Origin: Verrucomicrobiaceae bacterium
GTDB lineage: Bacteria > Verrucomicrobiota > Verrucomicrobiia > Verrucomicrobiales > Verrucomicrobiaceae
Length of the DNA: 64,000 nucleotides
Direction of reading: 5' to 3'
NCBI GenBank assembly: GCA_019694165.1
Contig: JAIBCL010000015.1
Span: 62,001-126,000, forward strand
The notes under the pieces: generated by a model
The model's input: only the letters and a program-made list of their open reading frames with translations
What the model was told of the DNA's origin: nothing
Databases searched by the model: none
Part shown: positions 33,770-43,300 of the stretch, in pieces
Layout: every line of letters starts with the position of its first letter
Numbering within the stretch: position 1 is the stretch's first letter
Made by a program: the position numbers and the translations under genes

Positions 33770-34555
33770 TCACTTCCGCCCGAAAAAGTCGGCGAGGCTC
33801 TGAATCTTCGAGGCGTCCGCGGGTTTCATCGCGCCGTGGACGGCCTCTTCCTGGAGCACGCAGAGTTCGCGGATGCCCTTGCGGCCGAGCGCGAGCATGG
33901 ACTCCATTTGCAGCTCGGAGAATGTGGACTCCTCGCCGCTGCCCTGGATCTCGACGAAGTCGCCGTCCTCGGTCATGACGAAATTGCAATCGACCTCGGC
34001 CTTGGCGTCCTCCTCGTAGCAGAGGTCAAGCAGCGCCTCGTCCTTGAAGATGCCGGCGCTCACGGCGGCCACTTTCTTCTTCAGCGGCTGCTGGGTGAGC
34101 CTGCCTTTTTCGAGCAGGCGGTTGAAGGCCACGGCCGTCGCCACGCAGGCGCCGGTGATGGAGGCGGTGCGCGTGCCGCCGTCGGCCTGGAGGACGTCGC
34201 AGTCGATCCAGAGCGTCTTTTGACCGAGTTTCTGGAGATCGACCACGGCGCGGAGGCTGCGACCGATGAGGCGCTGGATTTCCGTGCTGCGGCCATCCAC
34301 CTTGCCGCGGGTGCTGTCGCGGTCTTTGCGCTCGAGAGTGGAGTAGGGGAGCATGGAATACTCGGCGGTGAGCCAGCCGCCGGGCACGCCCTGCACCTTC
34401 ATCCAGCGTGGCACTTCGTCCTGGATGGTGGCGGCGCAAATGACGCGGGTGTTGCCAAAGGACACAAGCACGGAAGCCGTGGCGTGGGGCGCCACGTCCA
34501 TGAAAAACTTCACTTCGCGAATCTGGTCTGCGCTGCGTCCGTCGGTCCTGGGCAT
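33770..34555 (-). CDS. rph: Ribonuclease PH
   Basis: RNase PH trims tRNA 3' ends by phosphorolysis. The start at 34555 yields MPRTDGRSADQIREVKF, the family N-terminus. GGWLTAEYSMLPYST, the arginine-rich EIQRLIGRSLRAVVD substrate site, WIDCDVLQADGGTRTASITG, and the C-terminal DCNFVMTEDGDFVEIQGSGEE are all conserved; the GTRTAS block binds phosphate. The enzyme is complete at 261 residues. It is convergent with folP, and the sensor kinase gene begins beyond its start on the same strand. The short sequence between 34556 and 34602 contains no clear promoter. Confidence 0.96.
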   Translation of the reverse strand: MPRTDGRSADQIREVKFFMDVAPHATASVLVSFGNTRVICAATIQDEVPRWMKVQGVPGGWLTAEYSMLPYSTLERKDRDSTRGKVDGRSTEIQRLIGRSLRAVVDLQKLGQKTLWIDCDVLQADGGTRTASITGACVATAVAFNRLLEKGRLTQQPLKKKVAAVSAGIFKDEALLDLCYEEDAKAEVDCNFVMTEDGDFVEIQGSGEESTFSELQMESMLALGRKGIRELCVLQEEAVHGAMKPADASKIQSLADFFGRK

Positions 34556-34602
34556 GGTGCGGCAGTAGCACACGATGCGCGGCGGCCAAAGTGTTTTTCA
34601 AA

Positions 34603-37434
34603 TCACGGGGCGCCCGGGTTCTTCACCGCCGTTTCCTCGCACGGAAAGCGGCAGGTGACGCTGACACCGCCTTTGGGCCGCGGTCGCACCGCGAGGGTGC
34701 CATTGATGAGCGAGGCGCGGTAGTCCATCACGCGGACGCCGATGCCGTGCCCTTGGCCGCCGGGCTTCTTTTTCCTGAAGCCTGCGCCGTTGTCTTCGAT
34801 CTCCAGCACGCACTCCCTCGGGCTGAGCCGCCGGAGGCGGACGACGATCTTCCGCGGCCGGCCGTGCCGCATGGCGTTGTTCACGGCCTCCTGGGCGATG
34901 CGGAAGAGATGCGTCTCGGTCTCGAGATCGGTGATTTTCACGGTGGGGTCGATCTCGCAGATGCACGCGGTGCGGAGGTTGGTGCGTACGGTCTCGGCCA
35001 GCAGGAGCAGGCCGCCGTCGAGCCCGCGGTTCCTCACCCCGGCTGGAGAGAGGCCGTGGGACATGCGCCGCACTTCGGCCACGGACTCGCGGACCAGCTC
35101 GCCGATGCGGATGGCGAGCGCCTTCTGCGGCCCCTCCAGGCCGTCCTGGAGCGCATCGAGGAGCGTGGCGATGCCTGTCATCGTCTGGCCCACGCCGTCA
35201 TGGAGATCGCTGCCGATGCGCGCCTGCTCCTGCTCGGCGATGCGGAGCACCTCATTGCGCAGCCTGCTTTTCTCCGTGACGTCGATCCCGGTGACGATGA
35301 CGCGCTCGACGCGGCCTTCGTGGTCACGGCTGGACGTGCCCCAGACTTCCACGATGCGGGTCTCGCCCGTGCGTGTGCGGAGCCGGACTTCGACCGGTGG
35401 ATTGTCCTCCCCATCGGCGAGCCTGGCAAAGCGCGCGCGGGACAGGGCGGCCTCCTTTTCATCCATCATGCCGATCTTCCACGCGGACTGCCCGAGGATG
35501 TCGTCGAGCTGGTAGCCGAGGGCCTTGGTGAAGGCAGGGTTCGCGTGGACGATGCGGCCGACGGGATCCGTAACGAGGATGAGCGCGGCGGTGTGGCGCA
35601 CGAGGGCCTGTGCAAAGTGGCTCTCGCGCTGCCGGGCAGCTTCGGCGCCCTGGAAGGCGCGCTCGGCCCGCTTCCGGTCCGTCATGTCCAGCACGAAGGA
35701 GACGCCTGCGTCCCTGCTGTGAGGGGAGAGCGCACCGCCGACCATCACGGGCACGCGGGAGCCGTCCTTGCGGACGTACTCCTTTGCAAAGGGAGTCACA
35801 TGCCCTCGTGCCCGGAGCTCCGCCGTGGCCTTCTTGTCGATGGCGCGGAATTCCGCGGGCGTGAGCCGCCGCCAGTCCAGGCGGCCCTCGCGCAGGTCCT
35901 CCGGTGTGAAGCCCACCATTTTGAGGAAGGCATCGTTCGCCTCGATGATGGTGCCGTCGAGTTTCCAAAAGATGAGTCCGGCCAGATTCGACTCCATCAT
36001 CGAGCGGTAGCGGGCCTCGCCGTCCCGCAGCGCCTTGTCATCAGCCTCGCGCTCCAGCGTGAGCGCCGCCAGCCGGGCAGCCGCGGTGACTGTGGCGATC
36101 TCGGCTGTGGACGGTACGTAAGTTTCGCGGTGACAGCACACGATGGCACCGAGGACGTGCCCGGTCCGGCCGGTCACCGGCTCCGTCCAGCAGGCGCGCA
36201 CTTTCGCGCGGGCTGCGAGTTTTGCCAAGGGAGCCCAGCGCGCGTCCGCCTGCACGTCTTTGGCTGCCACGGGGCCGCCCGTGCACAGCGCCGGCCGGCG
36301 GGTGCCCCGGACTGGCGGGGTGGTGAGCTTGCCCAGTGCCTTGCAAAAAAACGCGGGCAGTCTGGGCGCGGCGGCCGTTTCCAGACGGCTGCCATCCGGT
36401 GCCGCCAACATCACCGCGCATCTGATGCCCGGGTGGTCTGCTTCGACGCTGCGCACGATGGCGTCGAGCACCGCCGACGAGGGCGCCCCTTCGGCGACCA
36501 GACGCAGGTTTGCGTCCTCGCGCTCTTTGGCCGCCTTTCGAGCCGAGATGTCCGTGTGCCGTCCGATGATGCGCAGCGGGCGGCCCGCGCCGTCGCGGCT
36601 CGTGGCCAGACCTCGCGCCTGGATCCACTTCCATGTGCCGTCCTTGCATCTCATGCGAAACTCGGCCGCGTACGCCGGTGTCCGCCCCTCGCTGTAGGCC
36701 TTCACAGCGGCCTCCGCCGCCGGCAGATCGTCCCGATGGACGCGCGTCCGCCACTCCTCGAAGTCGTCCGAGATTTCGTCTTCCTCGTAGCCGATCATCC
36801 GCTTCCACTGGCGTGAGAAGACGACTTTGCCCGAGCGCAGGTCCCAGTCCCACACGCCGTCGCCGATGCTCTCGCTGGCAAATTTCCACCGCGCTTCGCT
36901 CTCGCGCAGGGCCTCCTCGGCGAGCTTCCGGTCGGTGATGTCGCGCCCGACGGACTGAGTCTCGACCAGCCGGCCGCGCCGGTCGAAGAACGCGCGGTTC
37001 ACGAACTGCATCCACCTCGGCTCGCCGCGTCCGTCGATCACCCTGTTCTCGATCACCACGACGCGGTTCTTCGGCGAGAGGCGCCGCAGTTCCCGGATGA
37101 TCCCGGGCACGTCCTCCGCCACGGCTTGGGGCTGCCAGCTTTTGCCGAGGAGCGCCTCGCGGCGCTTCCCGAAGAACCGGCAGTACACGTCATTCACATA
37201 CGTGAAGGTGCCGTCGGCGAGGAAGCGGGAGATCACCTCGGTCTGGTCCTCCACGAGCGACTTGTAGAGATCCTCCACTTTTGTGTGACCGGACGCCATG
37301 CTTGCAACTGCTTTCCGCGGCCCGGTTTTTTGCGTGGCGTTGCCATGTTCCGCACCGCTCTCGCGGGAGGCTCGTCTGGCCGCCTTCGTGTTCTTCACTT
37401 TCATGCGTGGGGGCTTCGATCTTTCGTCTGGCAT
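34603..37434 (-). CDS. Multi-PAS/GAF sensor histidine kinase, NarL type
   Basis: A soluble 943-residue kinase without membrane segments. In order it has a basic N-terminus (1-45), PAS 1 (about 55-165), PAS 2 of PAS_3 type (about 180-295, with KDGTWKWIQARG), a GAF domain (about 310-450), PAS 3 (about 465-580), PAS 4 (about 590-715), a HisKA_3 dimerisation helix with phospho-acceptor His745 in GSDLHDGVGQTM, and a HATPase_c domain (EAVNNAMRHG, EDNGAGF, GHGIGVRVMDYRASL). This is the NarX/LiaS class. Starts at 37404 or 37299 are possible and would remove only the basic tail. No response regulator gene is adjacent, so its partner lies elsewhere. The signal is unknown; redox or ligand sensing in PAS is likely. 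Confidence 0.92.
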   Translation of the reverse strand: MPDERSKPPRMKVKNTKAARRASRESGAEHGNATQKTGPRKAVASMASGHTKVEDLYKSLVEDQTEVISRFLADGTFTYVNDVYCRFFGKRREALLGKSWQPQAVAEDVPGIIRELRRLSPKNRVVVIENRVIDGRGEPRWMQFVNRAFFDRRGRLVETQSVGRDITDRKLAEEALRESEARWKFASESIGDGVWDWDLRSGKVVFSRQWKRMIGYEEDEISDDFEEWRTRVHRDDLPAAEAAVKAYSEGRTPAYAAEFRMRCKDGTWKWIQARGLATSRDGAGRPLRIIGRHTDISARKAAKEREDANLRLVAEGAPSSAVLDAIVRSVEADHPGIRCAVMLAAPDGSRLETAAAPRLPAFFCKALGKLTTPPVRGTRRPALCTGGPVAAKDVQADARWAPLAKLAARAKVRACWTEPVTGRTGHVLGAIVCCHRETYVPSTAEIATVTAAARLAALTLEREADDKALRDGEARYRSMMESNLAGLIFWKLDGTIIEANDAFLKMVGFTPEDLREGRLDWRRLTPAEFRAIDKKATAELRARGHVTPFAKEYVRKDGSRVPVMVGGALSPHSRDAGVSFVLDMTDRKRAERAFQGAEAARQRESHFAQALVRHTAALILVTDPVGRIVHANPAFTKALGYQLDDILGQSAWKIGMMDEKEAALSRARFARLADGEDNPPVEVRLRTRTGETRIVEVWGTSSRDHEGRVERVIVTGIDVTEKSRLRNEVLRIAEQEQARIGSDLHDGVGQTMTGIATLLDALQDGLEGPQKALAIRIGELVRESVAEVRRMSHGLSPAGVRNRGLDGGLLLLAETVRTNLRTACICEIDPTVKITDLETETHLFRIAQEAVNNAMRHGRPRKIVVRLRRLSPRECVLEIEDNGAGFRKKKPGGQGHGIGVRVMDYRASLINGTLAVRPRPKGGVSVTCRFPCEETAVKNPGAP

Positions 37435-37674
37435 GGCATGATGCGCTGTTTTTCAGCCGTGGCAATTCCTGCCGGAACCGCGCGCGTGGCGGGTTCCGAT
37501 GCCGTTGCTCGGCCAGGTGTGTCCTGGTCCCGGCGCCGCTCGGGTGTCCGACTGCGTCAGTTTCCTGACGTGCACTGGACTTGCCACGCTCCGGCCCGGG
37601 CGCGGGAGCCAGCGACACCGCTTCCTCCACGCCACACTCGCGGCACCTTGACGCACGGGGGAGCCGGCGATTCA

Positions 37675-39312
37675 ATGGCGCGCATGTCCTGGCCAGCCCG
37701 CATCATTGTCGTCCTCGTCGTCGTGGCGGGCATGTTCTCGTTTCACAGTGCGCGGCAGCGCCGGCCCGTGCGCATCGAAGTGGCGGCGAGGGACAAGACG
37801 CTGATCCTCGGCAATGGCAGCGAGCCGGAGACGCTGGACCTCCAGCTCGCGACGGGACAACCCGAGCATCACATTTTCAGCACGCTGTTCGAGGGCCTCG
37901 TCGCGCCGCAGGCGGACAATCCTGATGCCGACGGCCCGGGTGCTGCTGCGAGCTGGGAGCACTCGGCCGACTTCATCACCTGGACGTTTCACCTCCAGCC
38001 GGCTGGCAAGTGGAGCGACGGCACACCGGTGACCGCGCAAGACTTCGTTTACTCCTACCGGCGGCAGCTCTCCTCCGCGCTGGGCAGCCAGTACGCGGAG
38101 ATGCTCTACCCGCTGCTCAATGCGCGCGAGTTCAACGAGGACAAGATCAGCGACTTCTCGAAGGTGGGCGTGCGTGCGCTCGACGGCCACACGCTGCAGC
38201 TCACTCTCAAAGGCCCCGCGCCGTATCTGCCGTCAATGCTGAAGCATTACTCGTGGTTTCCCGTGCCGCGCCATGTGATCGAACGCTTCGGCGCGATGAC
38301 CGACCGCGATACGAAATGGACCCGCGCCGGCAACCTCGTCGGCAACGGGCCCTTCAAGCTCAAGGAATGGCGCTTCACGCACTCGATCACCGTCGAGCGC
38401 AATCCCCACTATTGGGATGCGGCGGTCGTGAAACTCAACCAGATCGTCTTCCTCCCCATCCAGAACGCCGGCACCGAGGACCGCGCCTACAACGCAGGCC
38501 AGCTTCACGTCACCCAGACCGTGCCCCTCGACAAGACGCCAGTCTATCGCGATACGAGGCCGGCCGAGTATCACGAGGACCCGCTGCTCAGCGTCTATTT
38601 CTACCGCTGCAACGTCACCAAAAAACCCTTCGATGACAAGCGCGTGCGCAAGGCCCTGGCGCTGGCCATCGACCGGGAGAGCCTCATCAAGAATGTGCTG
38701 CGCGCCGGGCAGAAGCCCGCGCTCGGCTTCACGCCGCCGGGCTGCGGCGAAGGCTACTCGACGCCGCTGATGCTCAAGTTCGATCCCGCTGAGGCGCGCC
38801 GCCTGCTGGCCGAAGCCGGATTCCCTGGCGGCAAAGGTTTTCCGAAGTTCGACATCCTCATAAACACGATGGAAGCTCACCGCACCATTGCCGAGGCAAT
38901 CATGGCCATGTGGAAGCAGCACCTGAACCTCCCCGTCACCGTCCTGAACCAGGACTGGAGCGTTTATCTGAAATCCACACGCGAACTCGACTACACCGTC
39001 TGCCGTGCCGGCTGGGTGGGAGACTATCTCGATCCCTTCACCTTCCTCAGCATCTGGCAAAAGGGCGATGGCAACAACAACACCGGCTGGAGCCACCCGC
39101 GTTACGACGAATTGATGCTCAAGTCCTCCGTCGAGGGCGACCCCGCTCGACGCATGGCCCAGCTCCACGAAGCGGAGGAACTCCTCCTCGACGAACTGCC
39201 CGTCCTGCCGGTGTATTGGTACGTGCGCTCCTACATGCAGCAGCCGTCAGTGAAAGGCTGGCGGCCTTCGCTGCTGGAGCATCGTTGCTACAAGGTGCTG
39301 GATGTGCGGTAG
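37675..39312 (+). CDS. oppA: Oligopeptide ABC transporter substrate-binding protein
   Basis: A 545-residue periplasmic binding protein of the SBP_bac_5 family. An N-terminal membrane helix or signal anchor (IIVVLVVVAGMFSFHSA) precedes the binding domain: GSEPETLDLQLATG, FEGLVAPQADNPDADGPGAAASW-type opening, WSDGTPVTAQDFVYSYRR, GNGPFKLKEW, FDDKRVRKALALAIDRE, and WVGDYLDPFTFLS, all classical for OppA. There is no Cys lipobox, so it is either released or anchored by the helix. The permease and ATPase genes are not nearby. It is divergent from the sensor kinase and convergent with the FkbM gene. Start 37675 has a GGGGAG site 9 nt upstream. Confidence 0.92.
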   Translation: MARMSWPARIIVVLVVVAGMFSFHSARQRRPVRIEVAARDKTLILGNGSEPETLDLQLATGQPEHHIFSTLFEGLVAPQADNPDADGPGAAASWEHSADFITWTFHLQPAGKWSDGTPVTAQDFVYSYRRQLSSALGSQYAEMLYPLLNAREFNEDKISDFSKVGVRALDGHTLQLTLKGPAPYLPSMLKHYSWFPVPRHVIERFGAMTDRDTKWTRAGNLVGNGPFKLKEWRFTHSITVERNPHYWDAAVVKLNQIVFLPIQNAGTEDRAYNAGQLHVTQTVPLDKTPVYRDTRPAEYHEDPLLSVYFYRCNVTKKPFDDKRVRKALALAIDRESLIKNVLRAGQKPALGFTPPGCGEGYSTPLMLKFDPAEARRLLAEAGFPGGKGFPKFDILINTMEAHRTIAEAIMAMWKQHLNLPVTVLNQDWSVYLKSTRELDYTVCRAGWVGDYLDPFTFLSIWQKGDGNNNTGWSHPRYDELMLKSSVEGDPARRMAQLHEAEELLLDELPVLPVYWYVRSYMQQPSVKGWRPSLLEHRCYKVLDVR

Positions 39313-39321
39313 CGTGTCCTC

Positions 39322-40095
39322 TCACCGCCAGACAAACACATTCTCGCCCGCCCACTTCTCGTGAGGCATTCCTGAAACGGCGGCGAAGAATGTCCGGCTG
39401 CATCCCGGCACGTAGCGATCATGCAACTCCGCTGCGATGGCCCCCGTCCGGTTGATCCAGCCCGCCGCCGTCGAGAACACTTGTTTCTCCGCTCCTTCGA
39501 TGTCCATCTTCAGCAGATCGACGTGATCAATTCCGTGCCGGTCGAGAATCGTCGAAACCTGCATGCCTTCGATTTCGATTCCGGCAGCCTGGCATCCGGT
39601 GCCTTCTACCCGGAAGGCCCACGGACCCATGCCGGTGTCGATCAATGCCAGCGGGCCGTTTTCAGACCACGCCGCCCCGTGCACCACCGTTACGTTCGGA
39701 AAGGCCGCCACGTTCCGGCGCAGCAGCATCACATTTTCAGGGGATGGTTCCACCGCCACGATTCTGGCGTCCGGCCAGGCCAGTGCGTAATAGACCGACG
39801 CCAGGCCGACGTTTGCACCGAGATCCAGGATCGTCGTGAGCACCTTGTCGAAAGGCGGCTTGTACTCCTCCTCCACGAAAACCTTCTCGAAGACATCGAC
39901 GTCCGACGTGTCCGGACGAAGCCAGATGGTGACATGCGGAGCTTTCTCCAGCCGCGCCATGGCGAGCCCGGGCCGCTTCTGCAAGACGCACCGCAGCCAC
40001 ACCCAAAGCCCGGAGGGGCCAAACACGAGGACAAACGTCCGCATCCGCCGCGCGTGACGGATCAGACGAACAAACAACGCGCTCAGACGGTTCAT
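39322..40095 (-). CDS. FkbM family SAM-dependent methyltransferase
   Basis: The 257-residue protein from ATG 40095 has the FkbM O-methyltransferase pattern: TILDLGANVGLASVYYAL as the SAM motif, IVAVEPSPENVMLLRRNV, and VDLLKMDIEGAEKQVF. A basic N-terminal segment with a short hydrophobic stretch (TFVLVFGPSGLWVWL) precedes the fold. Such enzymes usually methylate sugars or polyketides. Nothing around it defines a substrate. The gene converges on the oligopeptide-binding protein gene with 9 nt between stops. Confidence 0.88.
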   Translation of the reverse strand: MNRLSALFVRLIRHARRMRTFVLVFGPSGLWVWLRCVLQKRPGLAMARLEKAPHVTIWLRPDTSDVDVFEKVFVEEEYKPPFDKVLTTILDLGANVGLASVYYALAWPDARIVAVEPSPENVMLLRRNVAAFPNVTVVHGAAWSENGPLALIDTGMGPWAFRVEGTGCQAAGIEIEGMQVSTILDRHGIDHVDLLKMDIEGAEKQVFSTAAGWINRTGAIAAELHDRYVPGCSRTFFAAVSGMPHEKWAGENVFVWR

Positions 40096-40312
40096 GCGGG
40101 CAAGAGAAGACAGTTCGGCGAGGCCGGCAACAAGAAGCGTGCGCTCCGGACTCGCAGGGCGGGCATTGCCATGCTTGAAGCCGCCGGAGCCGACGTATAT
40201 AGAGCCGGCCTTCGCCTGCTTGCGTTCTCCCTCAAGCAGTGGGCCGCGTGGCGTCCGGTTCTTGTGCGTCGTTCGCTTCGGCAACCAAGGCATCATCATC
40301 CTTCACCATTCC

Positions 40313-43300
40313 ATGCGCTGTCTGTTTGCGTCTCTCGTCAGTCTGTCTTTGGTCGTGTGCTCATGGTCCGCCGAGCCGAAGCCCGTTTCCTTGTTTGATG
40401 GCAAGACGCTCGATCACTGGTCCGGCAAACCTGAGCACTGGCGCGTCGAGGACGGCTGCATCACCGGCGAGATCAAAGACGGCGACACGCTGAAGGGCAA
40501 TCAGTGGAGTTTCTGGGACGGCGAGGTGAACGATTTCGATCTCACAGTCGATTTCAAGATCGCCGGCGGCCCGAGTGCGAACAGCGGCATTCAATACCGG
40601 GCGCAGCAGCATCCCGACGGCCACGCCAGCGGCTACCAGGCCGATCTCGACGGCGGCGCGGTCTGGCTCGGGCGCATCTACGACGAGCATGGCCGTGCCT
40701 TGATCTGTGAGCGTGGCCAGCGCGTGAGCATCGCACCGGATGGTCGCAAGTGGACGGATGTGTTCGCCGAGCCGAAGAGCTTCGTGCCGGCGATCAAGGC
40801 CAACGACTGGAACACTTATCACATCACGGCGACGGCATCGCATGTCGAGGTGCGCATCAATGGTGTGCTCTTCAGCGTGCTCGACGATCACGATGCGAAG
40901 GACGCCGAGTGGTCGGGGAAACTCGCCTTTCAGCTCCACGCAGGACCCGGGCCGTCGAAGATTCAATTCCGCAACATCATGCTCACCGACCTGGGCAAGA
41001 CCGCGATGCCGAGGCGTAACACGGACACTCCTGTCCGTGGCGCGGGAGGTTCGACGGCGCGGACAGGAGTGTCCGCGTTACAGCCCGCCAGCATTGCGCC
41101 GCCTGCCGAACTCAACCTCAGCTTCGAAAAAGGCACGCTCGATGGCTGGAAAGCGGAGGGTGATGCCTGGGCGAGGCAACCGGTCGAAGGTGACACCGTC
41201 GCTCTGCGCAAGCGCGGCAACTCGATGCACGTCGGCAAGTTCTGGCTCGGTGGTTATGAACGCATCGGTGACAAAGGCACGGGCACGCTCACCTCGCAGA
41301 GTTTCGAGGTGACGCATCCGTGGGCCAGCTACCTGCTCGGTGCAGCGCCGAATGCGAAGGAGGAGCGGGTGGAGATCGTCGAGGAAGCGAGCGGCAACAC
41401 CATCCACACCGGCAGCGGCGCGCAGGTGGAGACCATGAAGCGCGTGGCGGTGAATCTGGAGAAGCTGATCGGAAAGCGCATCTTCATCCGCCTCGTCGAT
41501 GAGAGCCCGCGTGGCTGGGGGCATGTGAATTTTGACGACTTCGTGTTTCACGACGCGAAGCCCGCCTTCGCGGCGGCGACTGCGCTCACCATCAGCGGCG
41601 GCCGCTCGAAGCGCGGCGACGAAAGTCCGGTGCTTTGGCACCTCATGCCGAATCCCGCCAAGCCCACGAGCGTGAGAAACGACGAGGCACAGAAGCTCGT
41701 CGCCGGCATCAAGCTGCAGGACGGCTTTCAAGCCGAACTCATCGCCGCCGAGCCGGATGTGAAGCAGCCCATCGCGTTTTGCTTCGACGAGCGCGGTCGC
41801 ATGTGGGTCGCGGAGGCGTTCAGCTATCCGAACCGGCAGCCGGAAGGGAAGGGGAAGGACCGCATCAGCATCTTCGAAGACAGCGATGGCGACGGCAGCT
41901 TCGAGACACACAAGATCTTCTGTGAAGGCTTGAATCTGGTCAGCGGTATCGAGGTGGGCTTTGGCGGTGTTTGGGTAGGAGCGGCACCGTATCTGCTTTT
42001 TATTCCGGCGAAGGATGACAGACCAGTCGAAAGGACAAAAGGGACGGAAGGGACTGAAAGCACTTCTGCAAAACAGTCCCTTCCGTCCTTTGAGTCCCTT
42101 TCGTCCTTCCCGACCGACCCCACGCTGCCCTTCCGCGCCCACATCCTCCTCGACGGCTTTGGCTACCAGGACACGCACGAGACCCTGAACTCCTTCCTCT
42201 GGGGGCCAGACGGCTGGCTGTACGGAAATCAGGGCGTCTTCAATACCGCGCACATCGGCAAGCCCGGCACCGACGCAAAAGACCGCATCGAGCTGCGCAG
42301 CGGCGTGTGGCGCTATCATCCGGTGCGGCATGTATTTGAAGTCTTCTGCCACGGCGGATCGAACCAGTGGGGGCTCGACTACAACAGCAACGGCCATCTC
42401 TTCATGACGCACTGCCGCAGCTTCTGGGGCAAGGGCGGAACGACGAACGCCATCCGCAACGGCCACTTCTGGAACCAGGCGAACGCGAACTACGCGCCAT
42501 TCATCTCCGCCACCGCGCCGGACTTCGCGCCTGATTTGCAAAACTACCTGCCCGCCTCCGCCAAGTATGACAGCGGCGAGGGCGGCGCGGGCAAACCTGG
42601 AACCACGGCTGTCTATGGCGGTCACTCGCACGTCGGCACGATGATCTACAACGGCGACAATTTTCCTCCCATCTACCGCGACCACCTCTTCACGCACAAC
42701 TTGCACGGCCATCAGATGAACCAGCAGCACATGGTCCGCGAAGGCAGCGGTTACGAGACGCTGCACGCCGGCTACGACCTTATGTTCTGCGGCGACGAGC
42801 ATTACATCCCCGTCGATCTGCAAACCGGTCCCGACGGCGCGGTGTATGTCATCGACTGGTGCGACACGCAGCACTGCCACAACCCCGAGGACGAAAAATG
42901 GGACCGGACCAATGGGCGCATCTACCGCATCTCGTGGAAGGAGACTTACAGGCCGGTGAAGGTGGATTTGGGAGAGTTGGGTGACGAGCGGCTCGGAGCC
43001 GAACTTCTGGATTCAAATGATTGGTCTGCACGCACTGCGCAACGACTGTTGCAAGAAAGGACGGCGCTAGTCAAAAGGGCCGGAGGAAAGAGTCTCGATT
43101 TCGACGGCGTCGCGCCGATTTCAAATCCTGCGCAAAACAACACGCGAACATTCTTGCGCTATCTCTGGGCGTTGCACGTCACAAACAACGATAATCACAT
43201 TCGATTTGATCTGATCGACAAACCAGATCGCATGGAAGATGTGGCCCGCGCCTGGGCAATTCAACTAGCCACGGAAGAGGCCGGCAAATCCAAGCTCAGG

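Noticed and set aside
34591..36816. Long plus-strand frame opposite the sensor kinase
   Set aside because: The protein is rich in Ala/Arg/Gly with no motif; the kinase on the other strand is complete.
41078..42880. 600-codon antisense frame in the PVC dehydrogenase gene
   Set aside because: It has no domain or signal and matches the pattern of shadow frames in high-GC genes.
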